40,885 nucleotides of DNA from Spirochaetales bacterium (GCA_016936295.1 JAFGYD010000224.1:1-40885); one strand, 5' to 3'; numbered from the stretch's first letter, positions 1 through 8,233 are shown. Notes: generated by a model not told the origin, from the sequence alone. A program made the numbers and translations.

Positions 1-498
1 AATTCTTTAATGGCTATGGTTGGTGGAATTTTAGCAGGTTCTATTTTCTCAAAAAATGATGCTGGATTTACCCACAACGGAGCATTAGCTGGTCTTGTAG
101 CTGTGTGTGCAGGTAGTAACCTCTACCATCCTATGGGAGCTTTAGCAGTTGGTATTATTGCAGGAATTATCTTTGTATTTGGCTTTCATTTTGTAACAGA
201 GAAATTGAGAATTGACGATGTTCTAGGAGTATGGCCTCTACATGGTCTTTGTGGTACATGGGGTGGTCTAGCTGTTGGAATTTTTGGTCTAAAAGCACTA
301 GGTGGAGCTGGTGACGTATCTTTTATATCACAATTAATTGGTACACTATTTGTTATAATAGTAGCATTAATTGCTAGTACAGCAGTATATGGTTTATTAA
401 AGAAAAGTGTAGGTATTAGATTAACTGAACAACAGGAATTATTAGGTGCAGACCTTTCTATCCACCATGTTGAAGCTAACCCGGAAGAAGCACTATAA
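1..498 (+). CDS. amtB: Ammonium transporter (Amt family), C-terminal part; 5' end outside window
   Basis: This is the C-terminal part of an Amt/AmtB ammonium channel of the inner membrane. The reading frame is open to base 1, so the ATG at 10 in the ORF track is internal and the true start lies upstream. The segment NGALAGLVAVCAG matches the conserved Amt helix. LGVWPLHGLCGTWGG carries the second histidine of the pore twin-His pair; the first His lies off the window. At least three hydrophobic helices remain, followed by a short cytoplasmic tail (LTEQQELLGADLSIHH), the part that contacts PII in this family. The PII gene follows after 14 bases, the classic amtB-glnK arrangement. Confidence 0.95.
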   Translation, partial: NSLMAMVGGILAGSIFSKNDAGFTHNGALAGLVAVCAGSNLYHPMGALAVGIIAGIIFVFGFHFVTEKLRIDDVLGVWPLHGLCGTWGGLAVGIFGLKALGGAGDVSFISQLIGTLFVIIVALIASTAVYGLLKKSVGIRLTEQQELLGADLSIHHVEANPEEAL

Positions 499-512
499 TT
501 TAGGAGAATGTT

Positions 513-854
513 ATGAAAATGATTGAAGCAATAATTCAGCCAGAAAGTCTAGATGCTGTAAAAAACGAACTATATAAAGAAAATGTAGGAAAGATGACAG
601 TTTTTAAAGTTAAGGGTTGTGGACAGCAAATGGGTTACACCGAGAGTTACCGAGGGGTTACCCACAAAATAAACTTAATGCCAAAAGTATGTATAAGAAT
701 AGCTGTAAATGATAATTTTGTAGATACAACAATACAGGCAATCATGCGTGGTGCCAGAACCGGGAATATCGGTGATGGAAAAATATTTGTACAACCATTG
801 GAGCAGTGTTACAGAATAAGAACAGGTGAAGATGGAGAAGTAGCTGTCGGATAA
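513..854 (+). CDS. glnB: PII nitrogen regulatory protein (GlnB/GlnK type)
   Basis: This 113-residue protein has the normal PII length. PII is a trimeric sensor of 2-oxoglutarate and ATP/ADP that, next to amtB, usually blocks the ammonium channel. The ATP-binding C-terminal signature TGNIGDGKIFV and the ending RIRTGEDGE are present. By alignment from memory with E. coli GlnB, the T-loop reads YRGVTHKINLMPKV, so the uridylylated Tyr51 is replaced by His51. Modification by a GlnD-type enzyme at that site is therefore not expected; B. subtilis GlnK also lacks a Tyr there. A ribosome site (taggag) sits 7 bases before the ATG. It is co-transcribed with the Amt gene. Confidence 0.95.
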   Translation: MKMIEAIIQPESLDAVKNELYKENVGKMTVFKVKGCGQQMGYTESYRGVTHKINLMPKVCIRIAVNDNFVDTTIQAIMRGARTGNIGDGKIFVQPLEQCYRIRTGEDGEVAVG

Positions 855-855
855 A

Positions 856-876
856 TAGAAGGGTGTTACCCTTCTA
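856..876. terminator. Convergent terminator hairpin between glnB and mtaB
   Basis: A perfect 9-bp stem (tagaagggt / acccttcta) with a 3-base loop begins one base after the glnB stop and covers the last codons of mtaB. It lies between two convergent genes and could serve both. The T tract is weak on either side, so efficiency is uncertain. Confidence 0.5.
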
Positions 877-2149
877 TTACCTCACCTATTAAAAATGGAT
901 CTTCCCCTTTCTCTATTCCTGTAATTAAAACATCTACAAAATCATTCTTGTTAAGATTTAATCCGTTAAACTTTACAGGAACATAATAGTCTCCAAAACC
1001 TGAATATTTATTATTAGAAGATTTTTCTATAAGAACTCTCTGTTTTGTTCCTATCAAACTTTTACGATAATCAAATTTTAATTGTTCAGAAAGAATACGT
1101 ACGACCTCAGATCTCTGGTTTTTTAATTTTTCATCTATCTGATTAGTAAACTTAGCAGCTTGGGTTCCCTCTCTTTTTGAGTATTTAAACGTATGAATAT
1201 GCCCAAAACCTATCTGCTTACAAGCATCTATACTCTCTTGGAACAACTCTTCGGTCTCTCCAGGAAAACCAACTATTAAATCGGTTGTTATATTAAAGTG
1301 AGGAATCCTTTCACGTATTTTTTTTACAATATTACTGTATTGGGTGAATGAATACGTTCTCTTCATATCTTTTAAAATAGTCTCGGAACCACTTTGTAAA
1401 CATAGATGAAGGTGTGGAGTCATTCTAGGGTGGGAAAATAGATCGACTATATTTTCATCCATCATATCCGGTTCTAAAGAGGATATTCTTAACCTCCAGT
1501 CTCCATCAATATTTAGAATATGACCTATTAAATCCTTAAAATCTACTCCGTTGTGATTATAGCAAGACATGTTTATACCTGTTAAAACTATCTCTTTAAA
1601 ACCATTTTCCAAGTGTGATCTAATACTATCTAAAATATCATTTAATGGTCTACTAACTCCAGCACCCCTAACATAAGGTATAATACAATAACTGCAAAAA
1701 CTGTCACATCCGTCCTGTATTTTTATTGTGGCTCTGGTTCTTAGACCCTTATCTGTTGTATGAAAATCAAATACATCCTGGTTATTATCGTGTAATATCT
1801 CACCATTAAAGTATGCATCAACTAATTGAAATATCTGATTTTTTTTCTGGTTTTCAATTAGAAATGTAATCCCTGTCTCATTTTCAAGTTTATGTTTAGC
1901 AGAATCGACATAACATCCTGTAACAACAACAACAGAATTATTTGATTTTCTTGCTTTGTTAATACTATTTCGACTTTTCCTGTCACTTTTATTTGTAACA
2001 GTACATGTATTTATTACGTAAACATCTGCTTCTTCATCGAAAGATACAATCTCGTAACCTGCATTAATGAAATCCGATGCCAAGCTATCGGACTCGTACT
2101 GATTCATTTTACAACCTAGTGTATTCAAGGCTACTTTTTTACTCAACAA
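866..2149 (-). CDS. mtaB: tRNA t6A37 methylthiotransferase MtaB
   Basis: Radical-SAM methylthiotransferase of 427 residues, predicted to convert t6A to ms2t6A at position 37 of ANN-decoding tRNAs. The N-terminal UPF0004 domain holds the three cluster cysteines (TLGCKMNQ, NTCTVT, VTGC). The radical SAM core has CDSFCSYC near residue 150, in the MtaB-type context KIQDGC...YCIIPYVRG. A TRAM-like RNA-binding region occupies about the last 65 residues. It overlaps the upstream miaB by 11 bases, so the two are co-transcribed and probably translationally coupled. RimO is less likely because the N-terminal and core signatures are MtaB-like. Confidence 0.92.
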   Translation of the reverse strand: MLSKKVALNTLGCKMNQYESDSLASDFINAGYEIVSFDEEADVYVINTCTVTNKSDRKSRNSINKARKSNNSVVVVTGCYVDSAKHKLENETGITFLIENQKKNQIFQLVDAYFNGEILHDNNQDVFDFHTTDKGLRTRATIKIQDGCDSFCSYCIIPYVRGAGVSRPLNDILDSIRSHLENGFKEIVLTGINMSCYNHNGVDFKDLIGHILNIDGDWRLRISSLEPDMMDENIVDLFSHPRMTPHLHLCLQSGSETILKDMKRTYSFTQYSNIVKKIRERIPHFNITTDLIVGFPGETEELFQESIDACKQIGFGHIHTFKYSKREGTQAAKFTNQIDEKLKNQRSEVVRILSEQLKFDYRKSLIGTKQRVLIEKSSNNKYSGFGDYYVPVKFNGLNLNKNDFVDVLITGIEKGEDPFLIGEVIEG

Positions 2150-3455
2150 GGACTCCTTCTATAGACATTGGGGCAATTTCAGATATTTTTACATTGACAA
2201 ATTGGCCAACAAGATTTTCCTCACCTTTTTTAACCCTTGTAACAATTTTACCCTCTGTTACACCCTGATAGTACTCTCCTTTCCTGTCCAGACTGGTAAG
2301 TAAAATTCTCATATTTTTTCCTAAAAGGTTTTTATTATATTCAAGGGACTTTTCCTGCATTACATCTGATAATCGGTGTAATCGCTCTTTTTTCTCTTCT
2401 AACGGAACATCATCGTCCCATTTATGACTTTGAGCTCCAGGTCTTGGCGAATATATGGCGATGTATGCCATGTTATATAAAAATTTCTCCATAGCTTTTT
2501 TTGTATTTAAAAAAGCTTCCTCGGTCTCACCTGTAAAACCTACAATAATATCTGTAAATAGAGTAGCTTCCGGTAAAATTTCCCTAATTTTATTTACAGA
2601 CTTTTCGTACTCTTCAACTGTATAGTTTCTATTCATTTTTTTCAGAATCTGATTATCTCCACTCTGTATAGGGAAATGAACCCAGTTAGCAAGACACTTA
2701 TACTTCTTAATTGTATATAATAAATCTTCGTTAAAATCCTTAGGATGAGGAGCTGTAAAATAGAGTAAGAACTCTTTACCGGAAGAGTCACCGTACTCAC
2801 CAATTTTTGTTAATAACTGGTTAAAGGAAATCTCCTCCCCATTCTTATCAGATCCATAGGAGTTAACATTTTGCCCTAGGAGTGTAATCTGCTTATATCC
2901 CCTGTCTATTAAACTTTTAACCTCTGAAATAATATCCTGTGAAGATCTTGAAAGCTCTCTACCCCTTGTGTATGGGACAGCACAGTAAGTACAAAAATTA
3001 TTACAACCATTTTGGATTGGAACATAAGCATCAAAATTATTTGCATACTGAGGGTCTATATGCCAGAAATCTGTTAAATTATTTCTATTTTTTAAATTTC
3101 CAGGCATTGTTACACCATAATTACTAATTAGATCTGGTAATTTATCCAAATCCCCCATTTTGAATACAAAGTCAAATGTTTTAAGGAATTTTTTCTCGTC
3201 ACTCTCAAGAACGCAACCAGAGAGAAATGTTAAAATATTTCTCTCCTGTTTTCTTTTCATCTTGTTCCATTTATGAATTCTTGCATAAACTTTATCTATT
3301 GCCCTCTGTCTTACAGAACAGGCAATAACTCCTAATATATCAGCTTCATCTTCACTTTCAGTGAATGTATATCCTAATTTTTCAAATAATGCTCTTACTC
3401 TCTCAGAATCTGAAATATTCATCTGACAACCAAGAACAACTATGTGATATTTCAT
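2139..3455 (-). CDS. miaB: tRNA (i6A37) methylthiotransferase MiaB
   Basis: This 438-residue protein has the MiaB domain order: UPF0004 with conserved cysteines (VLGCQMN, ACSVR, SGCV), radical SAM core with CNNFCTYC near residue 155, and a C-terminal TRAM domain. GQNVNSYG is a MiaB hallmark. The family adds a methylthio group to i6A37 in tRNAs reading UNN codons, using two 4Fe-4S clusters and SAM. A ribosome site (aagggtgg) lies about 9 bases before the ATG. It is the first gene of a two-gene unit with mtaB, so both position-37 thiolation enzymes are made together. It is divergent from the MBL-fold gene at 3535. Confidence 0.94.
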   Translation of the reverse strand: MKYHIVVLGCQMNISDSERVRALFEKLGYTFTESEDEADILGVIACSVRQRAIDKVYARIHKWNKMKRKQERNILTFLSGCVLESDEKKFLKTFDFVFKMGDLDKLPDLISNYGVTMPGNLKNRNNLTDFWHIDPQYANNFDAYVPIQNGCNNFCTYCAVPYTRGRELSRSSQDIISEVKSLIDRGYKQITLLGQNVNSYGSDKNGEEISFNQLLTKIGEYGDSSGKEFLLYFTAPHPKDFNEDLLYTIKKYKCLANWVHFPIQSGDNQILKKMNRNYTVEEYEKSVNKIREILPEATLFTDIIVGFTGETEEAFLNTKKAMEKFLYNMAYIAIYSPRPGAQSHKWDDDVPLEEKKERLHRLSDVMQEKSLEYNKNLLGKNMRILLTSLDRKGEYYQGVTEGKIVTRVKKGEENLVGQFVNVKISEIAPMSIEGVLVE

Positions 3456-3522
3456 ATTTATTAACCACCCTTAACTTAAATAGCTATAAGAAATTATCAT
3501 TTTTATTTATTAATATCTATAG

Positions 3523-3528
3523 TATAAC
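3523..3528 (+). promoter_or_regulatory. Predicted -10 (TATAAC) giving a leaderless mRNA
   Basis: TATAAC ends 6 bases before the ATG of the MBL-fold gene, and no Shine-Dalgarno is present. The overlapping TATAGT at 3518 is an alternative. The -35 region (TTTTTA at 17 bases) is poor. The spacing matches several other starts in this window. Confidence 0.5.
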
Positions 3529-3534
3529 TATTGT

Positions 3535-4320
3535 ATGGAAGTAACTTTTTTAGGAACAGGTACATCCCATGGGATACCGGTGTTAACTTGTAATTGCGAT
3601 ATTTGCAGGTCTGATAGACCTGAAAACAAGAGATTAAGATCATCACTTTTAGTTAGAAGTGGAAACAGTTCATTTATTGTAGATACTACTCCTGAATTTA
3701 GAATTCAAGGATTAAGAGCAGGCATAAATTCAATTTCAGGTGTTTTCTATACCCACACCCATGCAGATCATCTTCATGGTATAGACGATTTACGCCCATA
3801 CTGCTCTAAAAACCATCTACCAATTTATGGAAGTGAACACGATATAAATGAAATAAAATCAAGATTTCCATATATTTTTGGAGAGGTTAAACAACTTGGT
3901 GGTGGTAAACCTTTAATTGAGTCTGTTGTATTAAACAAGAGTTTAATTATTAACGATATAAAAGTGACTCCAATTCCTATTAAACATGGGATTCTGGATA
4001 TTTTCGGTTACCGGTTTAACGATGTTGCATATATAACCGATTGCAGCTTTATCCCACAGGAGAGTTATAAACTATTAACAAACCTAAAAGTTTTAATTAT
4101 AGGTGCTTTAAGATATAGACCACACTCCACACACTTTAGTATTGATGAAGCAATAAATGAAATTAAGAGAATAAATCCAAAAGAAGCATACCTGACACAT
4201 ATTTGTCATGATGTAGAACACTTTGATTTAATTAATAAACTTGAAATAAAATCGAAGAAAGATGAGTTTATAAAAAAAATAAAGCCCGCACATGACGGAC
4301 TTTGTTTAAAATCTGTTTGA
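3535..4320 (+). CDS. MBL-fold metallohydrolase, PhnP-like phosphodiesterase family
   Basis: A 261-residue cytoplasmic metallo-beta-lactamase-fold protein. The start GTGTSHGIPVLTCNCDIC carries the glycine turn and the Cys cluster typical of PhnP-like proteins. The metal motif HTHADHLHGIDDLRPYC is intact, and later ligand candidates are TDCSF and LTHICHDVEH. PhnP itself hydrolyses cyclic phosphodiesters, and relatives act on cyclic ribose phosphates or nucleotides. No phn genes lie nearby, so the substrate is open. The ATG has no ribosome site, and a -10-like hexamer lies 6 bases upstream, suggesting a leaderless transcript. It ends convergent with rpmB. Confidence 0.85.
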   Translation: MEVTFLGTGTSHGIPVLTCNCDICRSDRPENKRLRSSLLVRSGNSSFIVDTTPEFRIQGLRAGINSISGVFYTHTHADHLHGIDDLRPYCSKNHLPIYGSEHDINEIKSRFPYIFGEVKQLGGGKPLIESVVLNKSLIINDIKVTPIPIKHGILDIFGYRFNDVAYITDCSFIPQESYKLLTNLKVLIIGALRYRPHSTHFSIDEAINEIKRINPKEAYLTHICHDVEHFDLINKLEIKSKKDEFIKKIKPAHDGLCLKSV

Positions 4321-4322
4321 AA

Positions 4323-4340
4323 ATGGGTTTAAAAACCCAT
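4323..4340 (-). terminator. Intrinsic terminator of rpmB
   Basis: Perfect 8-bp stem atgggttt / aaacccat with a 2-base loop lies between two convergent genes. On the minus strand it is followed by TTTTC, so it best serves rpmB. On the plus strand there is no T run. Confidence 0.65.
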
Positions 4341-4345
4341 ATGAA

Positions 4346-4573
4346 TTAAAGTTGTTCTACTTTTCCTGCTTTTAAGCATCTTGTACAAACTTTAACAGAT
4401 TTAGGAGAACCATCAATAGTTGCCTGAACCTTAACTATGTTAGGTTTGAAAGTTCTTTTTGATTTAACACCGATGTGTTGACCAGCTCCACCCTTTTTTT
4501 TAGGTAAACCTTTTCTTGGTACACTGTTTCCAGCGATGGTACCTTTACCACACAATTCACATTTTCTAGCCAT
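4346..4573 (-). CDS. rpmB: 50S ribosomal protein L28
   Basis: This 75-residue protein starts MARKCELCGKG, the L28 signature. It has two CxxC pairs (CELC near the start, CTRC near residue 63), the zinc-ribbon (C+) form. The basic central part (PRKGLPKKKGG, SKRTFKPN) fits rRNA binding in the large subunit. A weak ribosome site (taggg) precedes the ATG. It stands alone with its own promoter and terminator; rpmG is not adjacent. Confidence 0.96.
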   Translation of the reverse strand: MARKCELCGKGTIAGNSVPRKGLPKKKGGAGQHIGVKSKRTFKPNIVKVQATIDGSPKSVKVCTRCLKAGKVEQL

Positions 4574-4616
4574 TATATATCCCTACCTTAAGAAAAATTA
4601 CTCACTAAGTGGAAGT

Positions 4617-4645
4617 AAAATAACAAATATGGTGGAATATGTAAA
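4617..4645 (-). promoter_or_regulatory. rpmB promoter
   Basis: On the minus strand TTTACA, a 17-base spacer and TATTTT preceded by TG (extended -10, TGTTATTTT). The predicted start near 4610 leaves an approximately 37-base leader with a ribosome site, unlike the leaderless genes nearby. Confidence 0.65.
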
Positions 4646-4656
4646 GCCTTTAATTA

Positions 4657-4662
4657 TATAAT
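4657..4662 (+). promoter_or_regulatory. Consensus -10 (TATAAT) for the gene at 4674
   Basis: TATAAT ends 11 bases before the ATG, which predicts a leader of only about 4-5 bases. No Shine-Dalgarno and no clear -35 are visible. It lies back to back with the rpmB promoter. Confidence 0.5.
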
Positions 4663-4673
4663 AATCATCGTTT

Positions 4674-5144
4674 ATGAAAAAAAAATATTTTACAGCTTTA
4701 ATACCCGCGTCAAACCTGGATAGCTCATATAAAAAAATTCAGTGTAATTCTGATCTTTTTATAACTTTACCTCCGGTTGCCATACTTGAATATCATAAGG
4801 ATTATATTTTAAAAAAAGATTTTAATAAAGATATAAATGATATAAAAGAGTTTAAAACCCAGGGTTTAGCTACCTATAATGATTGGTGTACTATTAAATT
4901 ACCAGACTATCCTCTTAATACTGTTTTTAATAAGAGATCAGATGATTTATTCCCTCCAGATTTTTGCTTTATATTGGGAAAAGGAGTAAAATCCTTGCAC
5001 ACTATACCTGAACAGAAGGAAGAACTGGTTAGAAATTGGGAAGTAGGATTCTTTGAATTCATTTATTGGGATCAAGAAGACCCGTTTAGTAACTTTGAAT
5101 TTATTCTTCATTGGAAAATAAAAAAGAAAAAGCCTAAATACTGA
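4674..5144 (+). CDS. Hypothetical protein, 156 residues
   Basis: I do not recognise a family. The protein is soluble in appearance, with no signal peptide or membrane segment, and is rich in Lys, Asp and aromatic residues. The middle segment has several Pro and aromatic residues (LPDYPLNTVF, LFPPDFCFILGKG) and the end is strongly basic (WKIKKKKPKY). It starts MKKKYFTALIP right after a consensus -10, with no ribosome site. It sits between rpmB (divergent) and the DtxR-family gene, 59 bases upstream of the latter, and appears to have its own promoter. Confidence 0.7.
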   Translation: MKKKYFTALIPASNLDSSYKKIQCNSDLFITLPPVAILEYHKDYILKKDFNKDINDIKEFKTQGLATYNDWCTIKLPDYPLNTVFNKRSDDLFPPDFCFILGKGVKSLHTIPEQKEELVRNWEVGFFEFIYWDQEDPFSNFEFILHWKIKKKKPKY

Positions 5145-5161
5145 CTAATATTAAATATATA

Positions 5162-5178
5162 TGCTAAACTACTTAGCA
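5162..5178. promoter_or_regulatory. Dyad TGCTAA-N5-TTAGCA upstream of the DtxR-family gene
   Basis: A perfect 6-bp inverted repeat with a 5-base centre lies in the 59-base gap before the metalloregulator gene, next to AT-rich -10-like sequence. Its position suits an autoregulatory operator. It does not match the DtxR or MntR boxes I know, and I did not see a second copy upstream of the metal ABC operon. Confidence 0.4.
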
Positions 5179-5203
5179 ATATAAAGAGAAATGAGGACAA
5201 CCT

Positions 5204-5632
5204 ATGAAAGATAGAATAACACTAACTCCTAGCCTGGAAGATTATCTTGAAGCAATTTTACAGTTGGAAAAGAAAAATAGAGTGGCAAGAGTTAAAGATA
5301 TTGCATCTGCCCTTGGAGTACAAATGCCATCTGTTTCCGGTGCTTTAAAAAGTTTAAAAAGCAAGGGAATGATAGATTATGAAAAAAACTCATTTATTAA
5401 TCTCACAGATGAGGGTAAAAAGATTGCAGTTAGAGTTTACGAAAAACATAAACTCCTTGTTTCTTTCTTTCAAAATGTACTTTTACTAGATAAAGATGAG
5501 GCAACTGAAGTGGGTTGTAAAGTTGAGCACGTAATTAATATAGAAACCGCAATTAAGCTCTCAAAAATTGAGAAATTCTTAAAAGATAAAACTCAGGACA
5601 TTGAGACTTGGAATAAAATAATTTCGAAATAA
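5204..5632 (+). CDS. DtxR/MntR-family metal-dependent transcriptional regulator
   Basis: This 142-residue repressor has an N-terminal winged helix (ARVKDIASALGVQMPSVSGALKSL) and a dimerisation/metal domain. It lacks the C-terminal SH3-like domain of DtxR, as in MntR. Ligand candidates by remembered alignment are Asp13 and Glu16 in LEDYLEAI, His82 in EKHKLL, and Cys105, Glu108, His109 in CKVEH. The helix-1 Asp is MntR-like, while Cys-x-x-Glu-His is the DtxR/IdeR pattern, so the metal (Mn or Fe) cannot be called. It has a ribosome site (gagg) and is followed after 11 bases by pyrK, which suggests co-transcription. Confidence 0.85.
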   Translation: MKDRITLTPSLEDYLEAILQLEKKNRVARVKDIASALGVQMPSVSGALKSLKSKGMIDYEKNSFINLTDEGKKIAVRVYEKHKLLVSFFQNVLLLDKDEATEVGCKVEHVINIETAIKLSKIEKFLKDKTQDIETWNKIISK

Positions 5633-5643
5633 TAGGAACGTTC

Positions 5644-6399
5644 ATGATTCAAAAACAGTGTAAAGTTATTAGCAATAAACTAATTGCTAAGGATTATTAC
5701 GAGCTAGTATTTAACTGGGAGAGTAGTTTTAATCCCAAACCAGGGCAATTTTTAACATTAAGACCCCAAGGTTTACCCTTATTAAGACGGCCATTTGCAT
5801 TTTCTTCTTTTAAGGATAACAGAGCAGCTATTATTTACAAAACAGTAGGTAAAGCGACAAAGGGGTTCTCTTCCCTAACAGAAAAGGATTCAATTTCTAT
5901 TCTTGGCCCTCTAGGTAGTGGTTTTGATCTACCTAAAAAAAGACCTGTACTTATAGCAGGTGGAATTGGGCTTGGTCCAATGCTATTTACCGCAATAGAT
6001 TTTGCTGAAAGAGGTTTGAGTCCTATATTAGTAATTGGAGCAAGGGACAAGAGTTTTATACCTAAACTGGAATTAGGAAAAGGAGTTGAGGTTGTTATTG
6101 CAACTGATGACGGATCCCTGGGGTTTAAAGGTAATGTTACACAGTGTTTAAAAACAGAATATAACAATATTTTAAATAATTGTGAAATCCTGTGCTGTGG
6201 TCCACACATTATGCTTAAAGCCTGTCATGAATTGGCTCTTGAGTATGATATTGAGTGTCAGGTTTCTATGGAAGAGATGATGGCTTGTGCTGTAGGAGCT
6301 TGCTATGGATGTGTAGTAGAAACAACACACCAGGAGAAATATAAAAGGGTTTGCAAAGATGGACCTGTTTTTAACAGCAGGGAGATAGTATGGATTTAA
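5644..6399 (+). CDS. pyrK: Dihydroorotate dehydrogenase B, electron transfer subunit
   Basis: This 251-residue flavoprotein passes electrons from the FeS-FAD subunit of class 1B dihydroorotate dehydrogenase to NAD+. The FAD-binding barrel has LLRRPFAFSSF near residue 46. The NAD domain starts at PVLIAGGIGLGPMLF. The 2Fe-2S site CAVGACYGC...C (C-x4-C-x2-C-x13-C) lies near the C-terminus. A ribosome site (aggaacg) precedes the ATG. It overlaps pyrD by 10 bases, the usual pairing of the heterotetrameric enzyme. Related NADH-dependent ferredoxin reductase subunits look similar, but pyrD next door settles the call. Confidence 0.94.
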   Translation: MIQKQCKVISNKLIAKDYYELVFNWESSFNPKPGQFLTLRPQGLPLLRRPFAFSSFKDNRAAIIYKTVGKATKGFSSLTEKDSISILGPLGSGFDLPKKRPVLIAGGIGLGPMLFTAIDFAERGLSPILVIGARDKSFIPKLELGKGVEVVIATDDGSLGFKGNVTQCLKTEYNNILNNCEILCCGPHIMLKACHELALEYDIECQVSMEEMMACAVGACYGCVVETTHQEKYKRVCKDGPVFNSREIVWI

Positions 6400-7298
6400 G
6401 TGTAAAAATTAGAGATAAAATAATGCAGAATCCTGTGGGAACAGCCTCTGGAACATTTGGATTTGGTGAAGAATATGGTGAACTAATTGATCTGTCTCAA
6501 CTGGGATCCATATACACAAAGGCTGTAACTGTTCTACCACGGGAGGGAAACCCACTACCAAGATTAACAGAAACACCATATGGAATGATTAACTCCATAG
6601 GTTTAGCAAACACAGGAGTAAAAGGTTTTTTAGAAAATAAAGTCCCTTTTTTAAATACAATAAAAAACTGTGCTGTAATAGTTAATGTAGCAGGATCTAC
6701 AGAGGATGAGTATACAAAAGTTATAGATATGATAGACTCGGTAGACTCTGTTTGGGGTTATGAAATAAATATTTCCTGTCCCAATGTAAAATGCGGTGGA
6801 TTAGCATTTGGAACAGATCCTGTACAGGTTGAACGTTTAACAAAAGAGATTAGAAAAAGAACAAATAAGCCTGTAATAATGAAATTAACCCCAAATGTAA
6901 CAGATATTACAACTGTTGCTACAGCTTGCGAAATAGGTGGTGCTGATGCAGTATCCTGTATTAATACTGTAATGGGAATGAAAATAGATATAAATAAAAA
7001 GAAGCCCGCTATTTATCAAAAAACAGGAGGACTTTCAGGACCAGCAATAAAACCTGTAGGTGTAGCTGCTGTTTATAGAGTTTCTAAAAAAATATCCATT
7101 CCAGTAATCGGTTTAGGTGGAATCATGAACTGGGAAGATGCTGTTGAGTATTTCCTGGCCGGAGCATCTGCTATCCAGATTGGAACTGCAAACTTTATTG
7201 ATCCAAATACACCAATTGATGTATTAGATGGAATAAAGAGATATATGACTAATAATAAATTGGAAAAAATATCTGATTTCCACAGTTTTATTGAATAA
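6390..7298 (+). CDS. pyrD: Dihydroorotate dehydrogenase B, catalytic subunit
   Basis: FMN-dependent TIM-barrel enzyme of 302 residues, oxidising dihydroorotate to orotate in pyrimidine synthesis. Visible motifs are GTASGTFGFGEEY, YTKAVT (FMN/substrate Lys), INSIGLANTGV, NISCPNVKCGG with the class-1 catalytic Cys, and the phosphate-binding end VIGLGGIMNWEDA...GASAIQIGTA. The start overlaps the pyrK end by 10 bases, with a ribosome site (agggag) inside pyrK. The unit ends at the terminator 7300-7321. No other pyr gene is in the window. Confidence 0.96.
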   Translation: MDLSVKIRDKIMQNPVGTASGTFGFGEEYGELIDLSQLGSIYTKAVTVLPREGNPLPRLTETPYGMINSIGLANTGVKGFLENKVPFLNTIKNCAVIVNVAGSTEDEYTKVIDMIDSVDSVWGYEINISCPNVKCGGLAFGTDPVQVERLTKEIRKRTNKPVIMKLTPNVTDITTVATACEIGGADAVSCINTVMGMKIDINKKKPAIYQKTGGLSGPAIKPVGVAAVYRVSKKISIPVIGLGGIMNWEDAVEYFLAGASAIQIGTANFIDPNTPIDVLDGIKRYMTNNKLEKISDFHSFIE

Positions 7299-7299
7299 A

Positions 7300-7321
7300 A
7301 AAGGAGCTTTTAGGCTCCTTT
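7300..7321. terminator. Bidirectional terminator after pyrD
   Basis: Stem aaaggagc / gctccttt, 8 bp with a 6-base loop (ttttag), lies between convergent pyrD and the nucleotidyltransferase gene. Flanking A and T runs make it usable from either side. Confidence 0.75.
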
Positions 7322-7324
7322 CTC

Positions 7325-8233
7325 TTATTTAAACAGTTTTTGTGGATACTTTCCACTTTCTATCAATTCTCGGACACTTTTAACCACAGATTCCTTATCC
7401 TCTGGATATGTTACCCCAAACCATGAGTCTTTAGAAGTTAAAACCTCAACTTTAGCCATTCCTTTCTGAATAAGTTCATCTACTACAAAAGGTATATAAA
7501 ATTCAGATTTAAGCTCTGATCCCCTTTTTGATAGAAATTCAGTAAACATTATCTCAAGATGGTTAAAAAGAGAGGGTGTAAATCCCCAGAAATTCATTGA
7601 AACAACTTCATTCCCTGTTAAGGATAATTTATCTCCATTTTCTAATGTTGCTTCAGCCCCATTTTCTGTTTTAACAATATTTGTTCTCTCTACAACAGTT
7701 GTTAATATATTATCACTACCTAATTCACATACTCCTCTGGAAACAAAACCGTTCTCGGACAGAGTATTACTTAAAACAAAACCAACCATAGAGTAGTCTT
7801 CAATACCACTATTGGTTATATTATTTAGTTTTTGGGAAATAAGTTTATATGCGCTTTCTCCATAAAAATCATCTGCATTTATTACTGCAAATGGTTCAGT
7901 AACAACATTTCTAGCAGCATAAATAGCATGTCCGGTTCCCCATGGTTTTGCTCGTCCCTCTGGAACAGTAAATCCATTTGGCAAGTCATCTAATTGCTGG
8001 TAAGCATATTCAACAGGAATTATTCCCTCGAATCGACTACCAATATGCTCTTTAAACATATCCTCTATATCTTTTCGTATAACAAATACGACCTTTCCAA
8101 ATCCTGCTTTTACTGCATCGAAGATAGAATAATCTATTATGATTTCACCATTTGGACCAATTGGATCAATTTGTTTAAGTCCACCATAACGGCTCCCCAT
8201 ACCTGCAGCTAATACTAATAATGTTGGTTTCAT
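7325..8233 (-). CDS. Sugar-phosphate nucleotidyltransferase family protein
   Basis: This 302-residue protein has the NTP-transferase fold. The N-terminal nucleotide loop LVLAAGMGSRYGGLKQ is a variant of the GxGTRxxPxTK signature, WGTGHAI follows near residue 98, and the metal-binding Asp pair is in INADDFYG near residue 120. Such enzymes join a sugar phosphate to UTP, dTTP or GTP. The KQ-type loop differs from classical GalU or RmlA, so the substrate is not assigned. It has a good ribosome site (gaggt). It lies 34 bases downstream of the PHP-domain gene on the same strand and may share its transcript. Confidence 0.8.
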   Translation of the reverse strand: MKPTLLVLAAGMGSRYGGLKQIDPIGPNGEIIIDYSIFDAVKAGFGKVVFVIRKDIEDMFKEHIGSRFEGIIPVEYAYQQLDDLPNGFTVPEGRAKPWGTGHAIYAARNVVTEPFAVINADDFYGESAYKLISQKLNNITNSGIEDYSMVGFVLSNTLSENGFVSRGVCELGSDNILTTVVERTNIVKTENGAEATLENGDKLSLTGNEVVSMNFWGFTPSLFNHLEIMFTEFLSKRGSELKSEFYIPFVVDELIQKGMAKVEVLTSKDSWFGVTYPEDKESVVKSVRELIESGKYPQKLFK

